Positions 8,594 through 16,093 of a stretch of DNA of 64,000 nt are shown in pieces (position 1 is the stretch's first letter; each line of letters opens with the position of its first letter). The notes under the pieces were generated by a model. It ran no database searches, was not told the origin of the DNA, and saw only the letters and a list, made by a program, of their open reading frames with translations. This stretch comes from Micromonospora zingiberis (GTDB lineage: Bacteria > Actinomycetota > Actinomycetes > Mycobacteriales > Micromonosporaceae): the NCBI RefSeq assembly GCF_004331455.1, contig NZ_SJJR01000016.1, positions 1 to 64,000 on the forward strand, read 5' to 3'. The translations under genes were made by a program, and so were the position numbers.

Positions 8594-8783
8594 CGCTGTG
8601 CCCCCTTAGTTCGCGACTGCGGGGCTCGCAAAACCGGCTCACTCCTCGCGCTCACCGCTGTGCCCCCTTAGTTCGCGACTGCGGGGCTCGCAGAACCGGC
8701 TCACTCCTCGCGCTCACCGCTGTGCCCCCTTAGTTCGCGACTGCGGGGCTCGCAAAACCGGCTCACTCCTCGCGCTCACCGCT
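8589..8783. repeat. Three tandem 62-bp repeats between hemL and the phosphatase gene
   Basis: Units begin at 8589, 8651 and 8713, with a partial fourth at 8775-8783. Copies differ by a single base (an A/G change in the second). Read on the minus strand, each unit carries an AAGGGGG ribosome-binding site and a GTGAGC start, i.e. the phosphatase initiation region in triplicate. They fill the entire 188-bp gap after hemL. Confidence 0.95.
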
Positions 8784-10119
8784 ACCCCCCTGTACCCGCC
8801 GCTGCCGCTGCGTTGGCCGCCGCCGGCAGGGCGGCGGCGATCTGTTCCAGGGCGACGTCGTCGATCGCCGCCGAGACGAACCAGGATTCGAACGCGCTCG
8901 GCGGGAGGTACACCCCGGCGGCGAGCATCGCGTGGAAGAACGCCTTGAACGCGGGCACCTGCTGGGTGCGGGCGCTGTCGTAGTCGAGCACGTCGGCGTC
9001 GGTGAAGAAGATCGAGAACATGCTGCCCGCGTACGACAGCCGATGCGGGACCCCGGCGGCGGCCAGCGCGTCGGCGGCGAGCTTGCCCACGACGGCGGCG
9101 GTGTCGTCCAGCTTGCGGTAGAGCGCCTCGTCGGCGAGCCGCAGCGTGGTGAGGCCGGCCGCGCACGCGAGGGGGTTACCGGAGAGGGTGCCGGCCTGGT
9201 ACACCGGGCCGGCCGGGGCCAGCCGCGACATGATCTCCGCGCGTCCGCCGAACGCCGCGGCGGGCAGCCCACCACCCATGACCTTGCCGTACGTCCACAG
9301 GTCCGCGTCGACCGGGTCGAGGCCGTGCCAGCCGGAGCGGGACACCCGGAAGCCGGTCATCACCTCGTCGATGATGAGCAGTGCGCCGTGCGCGTGCGCG
9401 ATCCGGGCCAACTGCTCGTTGAAGCCGTCCCGGGGGGCGATCACGCCCATGTTGCCCGGCGCCGCCTCGGTGATCACGGCGGCGATGTGCTGGCCTTCGG
9501 CGGCGAACGCCTCCTCGACCGCGGCGAGATCGTTGTACGGCAGCACGATGGTCTCGCTGGCCGCGGCGCCGGTGACGCCGGGCGAGTCGGGCAGGCCGAG
9601 GGTGGCCACGCCGGAGCCGGCGGCGGCGAGCAGCGCGTCCACGTGCCCGTGGTAGCAGCCGGCGAACTTGATGATCTTCGAGCGACCGGTGTAACCCCGG
9701 GCCAGCCGGATCGCCGACATGGTCGCCTCGGTGCCCGAGTTGACCAGCCGGACCTGCTCGACCGGGGTGCGCTCGACGATCTCGGCCGCCAACTCGACCT
9801 CACCGGGGGTCGGCGTACCGAAGCTGGTGCCGTTGGCGGCGGCGGCCTGGACCGCCGCGACCACCTCGGGGTGAGCGTGGCCGAGAATCAACGGGCCCCA
9901 CGAGCAGACCAGGTCGACGTAGCGCCGCCCGTCGGCGTCGTGCAGCCAGGGGCCCTCGCCACGGACCATGAAGCGGGGGGTGCCACCGACCGCCCGGAAG
10001 GCACGCACGGGGGAATTCACCCCGCCCGGCACGATGGCGCAAGCGCGGTCGAACAGGGCCGCTGAGGCCGGCGCGTCGACCGGGTAGCGGTCGGATCCGG
10101 CGGAAATCACCTCGGTCAC
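8782..10119 (-). CDS. hemL: Glutamate-1-semialdehyde 2,1-aminomutase
   Basis: 445-residue PLP enzyme that converts glutamate-1-semialdehyde to 5-aminolevulinate in the C5 route to haem. The PLP lysine is K279 in YGKVMGGGLP, preceded by the PLP-nitrogen aspartate D251 in the I-I-D-E-V-M motif. The C-terminal G-I/M-F-S-I-F-F-T segment of the family is present. Haem made here feeds the cytochrome c maturation genes downstream on the same strand, separated by the tandem 62-bp repeats. Start ATG at 10119. Confidence 0.95.
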   Translation of the reverse strand: MTEVISAGSDRYPVDAPASAALFDRACAIVPGGVNSPVRAFRAVGGTPRFMVRGEGPWLHDADGRRYVDLVCSWGPLILGHAHPEVVAAVQAAAANGTSFGTPTPGEVELAAEIVERTPVEQVRLVNSGTEATMSAIRLARGYTGRSKIIKFAGCYHGHVDALLAAAGSGVATLGLPDSPGVTGAAASETIVLPYNDLAAVEEAFAAEGQHIAAVITEAAPGNMGVIAPRDGFNEQLARIAHAHGALLIIDEVMTGFRVSRSGWHGLDPVDADLWTYGKVMGGGLPAAAFGGRAEIMSRLAPAGPVYQAGTLSGNPLACAAGLTTLRLADEALYRKLDDTAAVVGKLAADALAAAGVPHRLSYAGSMFSIFFTDADVLDYDSARTQQVPAFKAFFHAMLAAGVYLPPSAFESWFVSAAIDDVALEQIAAALPAAANAAAAAGTGG

Positions 10120-10246
10120 GATGCCGCCATTGTGTCAGCGTCGACCGGAGGGTCGGCAGGCACCCCGGATCGGGGTTACCAGGCTCACCTGCGGCACGCT
10201 GGGTCGAGCCGGCTCGCCTCAACAGGCCAGAGGTTCGAGATCGCGA

Positions 10247-10252
10247 TAGGCT
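10247..10252 (+). promoter_or_regulatory. Leaderless-type -10 element (TAGGCT)
   Basis: TAGGCT ends six bases before the GTG at 10259. Spacing equals that of the other TANNNT-start pairs in this window, suggesting transcription begins at or next to the start codon. Confidence 0.5.
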
Positions 10253-10258
10253 GACCCG

Positions 10259-10594
10259 GTGGATCGTGCCGAACTGTCCATCACCGTACACCGGACGGGC
10301 GACGAAGCTGTGCTCCGCCTCGCTGGTGAGATCGACATGCTCACGGCCGCCCAGCTGTCGACCGTCGTGAATGAGGTTCTCGCCGAGCCGCCGCCCCGGA
10401 TCGTGCTCGACCTGGGCGGGGTCACCTTCTGCGACTCCCAGGGCCTCGGCACGCTGGTCGTTCTCAGCCGCAAGGCCAGCCACGCCCAGAGCCTGCTCGT
10501 CCTGACCAACGTCGGCGAGTTCCTGCTCCGCGTCCTGGACATCACCGGCCTCCGCAGCGCCCTGATGATCCGCAACGACGCCCCCACCACCTAA
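10259..10594 (+). CDS. STAS-domain anti-sigma factor antagonist
   Basis: 111 residues, a single STAS domain of the RsbV/SpoIIAA type. The regulatory phosphorylation motif is intact (F-C-D59-S60-Q-G). Unphosphorylated, such proteins bind an RsbW-type anti-sigma kinase and free its sigma factor. SpoIIE-type phosphatases such as the one at 16094 reactivate them. The GTG start is preceded by TAGGCT at -12 to -7 and no ribosome-binding site, so translation is probably leaderless. The sigma factor and kinase partners are not in this window. Confidence 0.88.
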   Translation: MDRAELSITVHRTGDEAVLRLAGEIDMLTAAQLSTVVNEVLAEPPPRIVLDLGGVTFCDSQGLGTLVVLSRKASHAQSLLVLTNVGEFLLRVLDITGLRSALMIRNDAPTT

Positions 10595-10630
10595 CCCACG
10601 CCCACGCCCACGCCCACGCCCACGCCCACG
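10593..10630 (+). repeat. Hexanucleotide run (CCCACG)n
   Basis: About six perfect copies of CCCACG directly follow the stop codon of the STAS gene and run straight into the palindrome at 10629. Confidence 0.85.
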
Positions 10631-10702
10631 CGATCTTGCACTTTGTGTCGCCCATATGCGGCATTTGTGCCGACTTGGTGCGACACAAAGTGCAAGATCG
10701 CG
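10629..10702. repeat. Palindromic repeat P1 (GATCTTGCACTTT family)
   Basis: Perfect 23-bp arms (10629-10651 and 10680-10702) enclose a 28-base loop. The arm reads CGCGATCTTGCACTTTGTGT then CGC. It has the same core as the palindrome inside mqnP. It lies downstream of the STAS gene and could act as a terminator, but has no T-tract. Confidence 0.9.
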
Positions 10703-10752
10703 GGGCGGTAGGGGTGGGGCGGCGGGGGGTGGGGTGGGGGTTAGGTTGTGTC

Positions 10753-10810
10753 TCGCGGATCTTGGTACGAAACGGCCTCCATGGGGGCCATCTCGTACCA
10801 AGATCCGCGA
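10753..10810. repeat. Palindromic repeat P2 (GATCTTGGTACGA family)
   Basis: 18-bp perfect arms TCGCGGATCTTGGTACGA (10753-10770) and complement (10793-10810), with a smaller GGCC/GGCC pairing in the loop. A second member is at 38829-38878. The remaining stretch 10811-11011 holds nothing I recognise; open frames there have no family features. Confidence 0.9.
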
Positions 10811-11011
10811 CGAGGAGAGGGCGGCCGACCAGCGTGGTTGGAGCGCGGCGTGGACGAGCAACGCCGCCAGGACGGGCGCGGCCTCAACGGCGCACGCACT
10901 GGCGCGGCCAGGCGGCCAGGCGGCCAGGTACGACATGCTCGCCTTGCTCGACTCGTCGAACTTCGATCGGCCTATCCGCCGTCCCGACCAACAAGATCCG
11001 CTAGACAGGAT

Positions 11012-11575
11012 CTAGTCGGGGGTGGGGCCCCAGCGGGCTTGTTCCAGGGTGGCTAGGGCCTGGGGGACTGCGTCGGGGTTTCGGTCGGCGGTACGAAGCA
11101 GGGTGGTGGCCTCGTCGACGGCGTCGGTGAGCAGGCGCCACTGGGCGTCGCGTTCGCGCACCGTCTCCGACTGGGCGGCCAACTGGCGGGTCTTGGTCCA
11201 CAACTCCACGAAGACGGACACCTTCGCCCGCAGCACCCAGGGGTCGAAGGGCTTGGTCAGGTAGTCCACCGCGCCGACGGCGTAGCCGCGCAACGCCAGC
11301 TGCGCATCCCGATCGGCGGCGGTCAGGAAGATGATCGGTACGTGCCGGGTACGCTCCCGCCGCTTGATGTGGCTGGCCGTCTCGAAGCCGTCCATGTCCG
11401 GCATCTGCGCGTCCAGCAGGATCACCGCGAAGTCGTCGACCAACAGTTGCTTGAGCGCGGCCTCGCCGCTCTCCACCGCGACCGACTGCACCGGCAGCCC
11501 CTGGAGGATCGCCTCCAGGGCCATCAGGTTCTCCCGGCGGTCATCGACCAGTAGCGCCTTCGCCACCTGCGTCAC
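11012..11575 (-). CDS. Response regulator receiver protein with C-terminal extension
   Basis: 187 residues. Residues 1-125 form a REC domain: acidic pair D11-D12, phospho-acceptor D55 in L-L-D-A-Q-M-P-D, the conserved T in F-L-T-A-A, and K in Y-L-T-K-P-F. The last 60 residues are helical and include no DNA-binding domain. The start GTG overlaps the stop of the large hybrid kinase gene by four bases (GTGA), so the two are co-translated. It probably takes phosphate from, or acts in a relay with, that kinase. Confidence 0.88.
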   Translation of the reverse strand: MTQVAKALLVDDRRENLMALEAILQGLPVQSVAVESGEAALKQLLVDDFAVILLDAQMPDMDGFETASHIKRRERTRHVPIIFLTAADRDAQLALRGYAVGAVDYLTKPFDPWVLRAKVSVFVELWTKTRQLAAQSETVRERDAQWRLLTDAVDEATTLLRTADRNPDAVPQALATLEQARWGPTPD

Positions 11576-14500
11576 GAGCCCTCCTCGGTACGGCTGCCAC
11601 TGATCCAGGAGCCCATCAACTCGATCAGCTCGTCCAGGTCGACCGGCTTGGTGATGTAGTCACTCGCCCCCGCCGCGATCGCCGACTCCCGGTCGCCGGG
11701 CATCGCCTTCGCGGTCAGGAACACGATCGGCAGGTCCGCGAACCGGTGGTTACGCCGGATCTGTCGGGTCGTCTCGTACCCGTCCTGGTCCGGCATCATG
11801 GCGTCCATCAGCACGATGTCGACCTCCGGATGTTCGGCCAGCAGGCGTACGCCGTCACTGCCGTTGTCGGCGTAGAGCACCGTCATGCCGTGCAGCTCCA
11901 GCGCACTGGTCAGCGCGAACACGTTGCGCACGTCGTCGTCGACGATCAGCACGGTGGCGCCGTCCAACTGGCGGGTCTTCGGTACCTCCGGCTGCGGCAG
12001 CAGTTCCACCGGTGGCATCAGCAGCGACGACGGCAGGCCGGCCCGCTGCGGCGACGGTGGTGCCGGCGCCACCACGGCGTCGGGCGCGAGCACCTCGGGC
12101 AGGTAGAGGGTGAACGTCGAACCCTGGCCGGGTGCCGAACTGACGGTGATCGTGCCCCCGATCAGCCGGGCCAGGTCCCGGCTGATGGACAATCCCAGCC
12201 CGGTACCGCCGTAGCGGCGACTGGTGGTGCCGTCCGCCTGCTGGAACGCCTCGAAGATCAGTGACAGCTTGTCGTCGGAGATGCCTATCCCGGTGTCGAT
12301 CACCGTGAAGGCGATCACCTGTCGGGCGTTGATCAGCGCCGGTACGTCGAAGACCACGTTCTCCGGGGCACGGGAGATGCGCAGCGTCACCGCACCGTTG
12401 TCGGTGAACTTGACCGCGTTGGACAGCAGGTTGCGCAGGATCTGTTGGAGTCGCTGGGCGTCGGTGACCACCGCGGGCGGCAGGTCCTTGCCCACCCGTA
12501 CCTGGAAGTCCAGGCCCTTCTCCTCGGCCTGCGGGGCGAAGGCCTGCTCGACGTAGTTGCGGATCTCCGCGAACCGGATCTCGGTCGGTTCCACGTCCAT
12601 CCGCCCAGCCTCGATCTTGGACAGGTCGAGGATGTCGTCGATGAGCCGCAACAGGTCGGATCCGGCGCTGTGGATGGTCCGGGCGAACTCGATCTGCTTC
12701 GGGCTGAGGTTCTGCTCCGAGTTCTCCGCGAGCAACCGGGCCAGCAACAACAGGGAGTTCAGCGGCGTACGCAGTTCGTGGCTCATGTTCGCCAGGAACT
12801 CCGACTTGTACGCCGAGGCCCGGGTGAGCTGCTGCGCCTTCTCCTCCAGACCGAGCCGGGCCAGTTCGATCTCCCGGTTCTTGGTCTCGATGTTGCCCTT
12901 CTGCTCGGACAGCAGGGTCGCCTTCTCCTCCAGTTCGGCGTTGGTGCGCTGCAACTCCGCCGACTGTTCCTGCAACTCGTGGGCCAGCCGCTGCGACTGG
13001 GCGAGCAGTTCCTCGGTACGCCGGTTGGCCTGGATGGTGTTGACCGCGATGCCGATGGTGGCGACCAGCCGCTCCAGGAAGGACAGGTGCAGCTCGGAGA
13101 ACGGGGTCACGCTGGCGAACTCGATCACGCCGAGCAGTTCGCCCTCGAACAGGACCGGCAGCACGACCAGGTCGGCCGGTGGGGTGTCGGCCAGCCCGGA
13201 ACGGAGCGTGATCCGGCCGTCCGGCACGGCGCCGACCCGGATCGTACGGCGGGAGAGCGCGGTCTGCCCGACCAGTCCCTCGCCGGGCCCGAAGGTGACG
13301 TCGTGGCCCCGGGACACGTAGCCGTACGAGGCGGTCAGCCGCAGCCGCATCACTCCCTCGGAGTTGTCCGCCAGGAAGAACGCGCCGAGCTGCGCGTCGA
13401 CCAACGGGGTCACCTCCATCATGATCATCCGGCAGACCTCGCCGAGGTCACGCTGGCCCTGCAGCAGTCCACCGATGCGGGCCAGGTTGGAGTCGAGCCA
13501 GCCCTGCTCGGCGTTCTTGTGGGTGGTCTCCCGCAGGGTGACGATCATCTGGTTGATGTTGTCTTTCAGCTCGGCGACCTCGCCCTGCGCCTTGACCGCG
13601 ATCCGCTGGGTCAGGTCGCCCCGGGTCACCGACGTGGAGACGCGGGCGATCGCCCGCAACTGGGTGGTCAGGGTGGAGGCGAGCTGGTTGACGTTCTCGG
13701 TCAGGTCCCGCCAGGTGCCGGAGACCCCCTTCACCTGGGCCTGACCACCCAACTTGCCCTCGATGCCGACCTCGCGCGCGACCCGGGTGACCTCGTCGGC
13801 GAACGAGGACAGCTGGTCCACCATCGTGTTGACGGTGTTCTTCAGCTCCAGGATCTCGCCCTGCGCGTCCACGGTGATCTTCTGGGACAGGTCGCCGTTC
13901 GCGACCGCGGTGGTGACCGAGGCGATGTTGCGGACCTGGCTGGTCAGGTTCGACGCCATCGAGTTCACGTTGTCGGTCAGGTCCCGCCAGGTGCCGGAAA
14001 CCCCCTTCACCTGGGCCTGACCGCCGAGCTTGCCCTCGGTACCCACCTCCCGGGCCACCCGGGTCACCTCGTCGGCGAACGAGGACAACTGGTCCACCAT
14101 CGTGTTGACGGTGTTCTTCAACTCCAGGATCTCGCCCTGCGCGTCCACCGTGATCTTCTGCGACAGGTCACCCTTGGCCACCGCCGTGGACACCTGCGCG
14201 ATGTTGCGGACCTGACTGGTCAGGTTCGACGCCATCGAGTTCACGTTGTCCGTGAGGTCCCGCCAGGTGCCGGCCACTCCGCGCACCTGGGCCTGACCGC
14301 CGAGCTTGCCCTCGGTACCCACCTCCCGCGCGACCCGGGTCACCTCGTCGGCGAACGACGACAACTGGTCCACCATCGTGTTGACGGTGTTCTTCAACTC
14401 CAGGATCTCGCCCCGGGCGTCCACAGTGATCTTCTGGGACAGGTCGCCCTTGGCCACGGCGGTGGTGACCGAGGCGATGTTGCGGACCTGACTGGTCAGG

Positions 14501-15939
14501 TTCGACGCCATCGAGTTCACGTTGTCGGTCAGGTCCCGCCAGGTGCCCGAGACCCCCTTCACCTGGGCCTGACCGCCGAGCTTGCCCTCCGTGCCCACCT
14601 CACGGGCCACCCGGGTCACCTCGTCGGCGAACGACGACAACTGGTCCACCATCGTGTTGACGGTGTCCTTGAGTTCGAGGATCTCGCCCCGGGCATCCAC
14701 GGTGATCTTCTGCGACAGGTCGCCCTTGGCCACCGCCGTGGACACCTGGGAGATGTTGCGGACCTGGCTGGTCAGGTTGCCGGCGAGCTGGTTGACGTTC
14801 TCGGTCAGGTCCCGCCAGGTGCCGGAGACGCCGCGCACCTGGGCCTGGCCGCCGAGCTTGCCCTCGGTGCCCACCTCACGGGCCACCCGGGTCACCTCGT
14901 CGGCGAACGACGACAACTGGTCCACCATCGTGTTGACGGTGTCCTTGAGTTCGAGGATCTCCCCCTGCGCCGCCACGGTGATCTTCTGCGACAGGTCGCC
15001 CCGGGCGACCGCCGTGGACACCTGGGCGATGTTGCGCACCTGGGCGGTCAGGTTGGACGCCATCGAGTTGACGCTGTCGGTCAGGTCCTTCCAGGTGCCG
15101 GCCACGTTGGGCACCTCGGCCTGACCGCCGAGCTTGCCCTCGGTGCCCACCTCACGGGCCACCCGGGTCACCTGCTCGGCGAAGAGCCGCAGGGTGTCGG
15201 TCAGCGAGTTCATGGTGTCGGCCAGCTCGGCGACCTCACCCCGGGCACTCACCGTGATCTTCTGGCTCAGGTCACCCTTCGCCACCGCCGTGGCCACCTG
15301 GGAGATCGACCGCACCTGCCCGGTGAGGTTCGACGCCATGGTGTTCACCGAGTCGGTGAGGTCCTTCCAGGTGCCGGCGACGCCGCGTACGTCGGCCTGG
15401 CCGCCGAGTTTGCCCTCGGTGCCCACCTCCCGGGCCACCCGGGTCACCTCGTTGGAGAAGGACGAGAGCTGGTCGACCATGGTGTTGACCGTGCGGCCGA
15501 TCCGCAGGTACTCGCCCCGCAGCGGACGGCCGTCGATCTCCAGCGCCATGTGCTGGGAGAGGTCGCCGTCGGCGACCGCGACGATGACCCGGGCGATCTC
15601 GGTGGTGGGCCGGCCCAGGTCGTCGATCAACGAGTTGACGGCCCGCTGGCCTTCCGCCCACGAGCCGTCCAAGCCCTCTTCGTCCAGCCGCTCGGTCAGC
15701 CGGCCGTCCCGACCGACGATCCGGCTGATCCGCCGCAGATCCAGATGCTGCCGCTCCTGGAGCGACACCACGTCGTTGAAGGCATCCGCCACTTCACCGG
15801 CCGCGCCCGAGCGCCGGGGCAGCCTGACCTTGAGGTCACCGCCGCGGACCCGCCGCAACGCCTCCGCCAGCTCGGTGAGGACCGCCTCGTGGTCGGCGAC
15901 GCTGATCTCGGCGGTCACCGACTGTTTCGCCGTGGTCAT
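11572..15939 (-). CDS. Soluble poly-HAMP/GAF hybrid histidine kinase with C-terminal REC
   Basis: About 1455 residues and no transmembrane segment. Order: short N-terminal region; a chain of HAMP-type units at about 160-790, in 92-residue repeats each beginning VTRVAREVGTEGKLGGQ; GAF domain (about 820-960); coiled coil (960-1035); HisKA with S-H-E-L-R-T-P (H near 1052); HATPase; and a REC domain (D near 1378 in L-M-D-A-M-M-P-D). The architecture resembles fungal group III (Nik1/Os-1) osmosensing kinases and related actinomycete proteins. Start ATG at 15939 is chosen for the AGGA 5 bases upstream; ATG at 15942 is possible. Divergent from the SpoIIE gene at 16094; co-translated with the REC gene downstream. 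Confidence 0.9.
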   Translation of the reverse strand: MTTAKQSVTAEISVADHEAVLTELAEALRRVRGGDLKVRLPRRSGAAGEVADAFNDVVSLQERQHLDLRRISRIVGRDGRLTERLDEEGLDGSWAEGQRAVNSLIDDLGRPTTEIARVIVAVADGDLSQHMALEIDGRPLRGEYLRIGRTVNTMVDQLSSFSNEVTRVAREVGTEGKLGGQADVRGVAGTWKDLTDSVNTMASNLTGQVRSISQVATAVAKGDLSQKITVSARGEVAELADTMNSLTDTLRLFAEQVTRVAREVGTEGKLGGQAEVPNVAGTWKDLTDSVNSMASNLTAQVRNIAQVSTAVARGDLSQKITVAAQGEILELKDTVNTMVDQLSSFADEVTRVAREVGTEGKLGGQAQVRGVSGTWRDLTENVNQLAGNLTSQVRNISQVSTAVAKGDLSQKITVDARGEILELKDTVNTMVDQLSSFADEVTRVAREVGTEGKLGGQAQVKGVSGTWRDLTDNVNSMASNLTSQVRNIASVTTAVAKGDLSQKITVDARGEILELKNTVNTMVDQLSSFADEVTRVAREVGTEGKLGGQAQVRGVAGTWRDLTDNVNSMASNLTSQVRNIAQVSTAVAKGDLSQKITVDAQGEILELKNTVNTMVDQLSSFADEVTRVAREVGTEGKLGGQAQVKGVSGTWRDLTDNVNSMASNLTSQVRNIASVTTAVANGDLSQKITVDAQGEILELKNTVNTMVDQLSSFADEVTRVAREVGIEGKLGGQAQVKGVSGTWRDLTENVNQLASTLTTQLRAIARVSTSVTRGDLTQRIAVKAQGEVAELKDNINQMIVTLRETTHKNAEQGWLDSNLARIGGLLQGQRDLGEVCRMIMMEVTPLVDAQLGAFFLADNSEGVMRLRLTASYGYVSRGHDVTFGPGEGLVGQTALSRRTIRVGAVPDGRITLRSGLADTPPADLVVLPVLFEGELLGVIEFASVTPFSELHLSFLERLVATIGIAVNTIQANRRTEELLAQSQRLAHELQEQSAELQRTNAELEEKATLLSEQKGNIETKNREIELARLGLEEKAQQLTRASAYKSEFLANMSHELRTPLNSLLLLARLLAENSEQNLSPKQIEFARTIHSAGSDLLRLIDDILDLSKIEAGRMDVEPTEIRFAEIRNYVEQAFAPQAEEKGLDFQVRVGKDLPPAVVTDAQRLQQILRNLLSNAVKFTDNGAVTLRISRAPENVVFDVPALINARQVIAFTVIDTGIGISDDKLSLIFEAFQQADGTTSRRYGGTGLGLSISRDLARLIGGTITVSSAPGQGSTFTLYLPEVLAPDAVVAPAPPSPQRAGLPSSLLMPPVELLPQPEVPKTRQLDGATVLIVDDDVRNVFALTSALELHGMTVLYADNGSDGVRLLAEHPEVDIVLMDAMMPDQDGYETTRQIRRNHRFADLPIVFLTAKAMPGDRESAIAAGASDYITKPVDLDELIELMGSWISGSRTEEGS
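13560..15480 (-). repeat. Tandem 276-bp coding repeats (HAMP units)
   Basis: Seven units with 276-bp period, phase marks at 13754, 14030, 14306, 14582, 14858, 15134 and 15410. The central units are nearly identical at the DNA level, whereas the outermost have diverged. Each unit encodes 92 residues. Confidence 0.9.
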
Positions 15940-16093
15940 CATTCCTCGCTCACCTCGGGGTCCACCGGCTTGCGCCGGCCACCCCATCATTGTCCCCGTG
16001 ACCTCGAAACCGCCACGGCGCACCGCCGCCACGGATGCGGACCCGGCACCTGATCGGCTTGGCACTGGCCGGGTGTCGGTGGAGGATACGAGG

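Noticed and set aside
8589..8783. CRISPR array
   Set aside because: Units are contiguous tandem copies with no unique spacers, and no cas genes are near; no CRISPR array was seen elsewhere in the window.
10636..11056. Three overlapping short plus-strand frames between the palindromes and the response regulator
   Set aside because: They start inside palindromic repeats, differ in phase and have no start context or family features.
12445..16053. 1202-residue open frame on the plus strand opposite the poly-HAMP kinase
   Set aside because: It mirrors the kinase repeats in the antisense frame, has His/Asp/Gly-rich low-complexity content and no family features; high GC removes stop codons from shadow frames.
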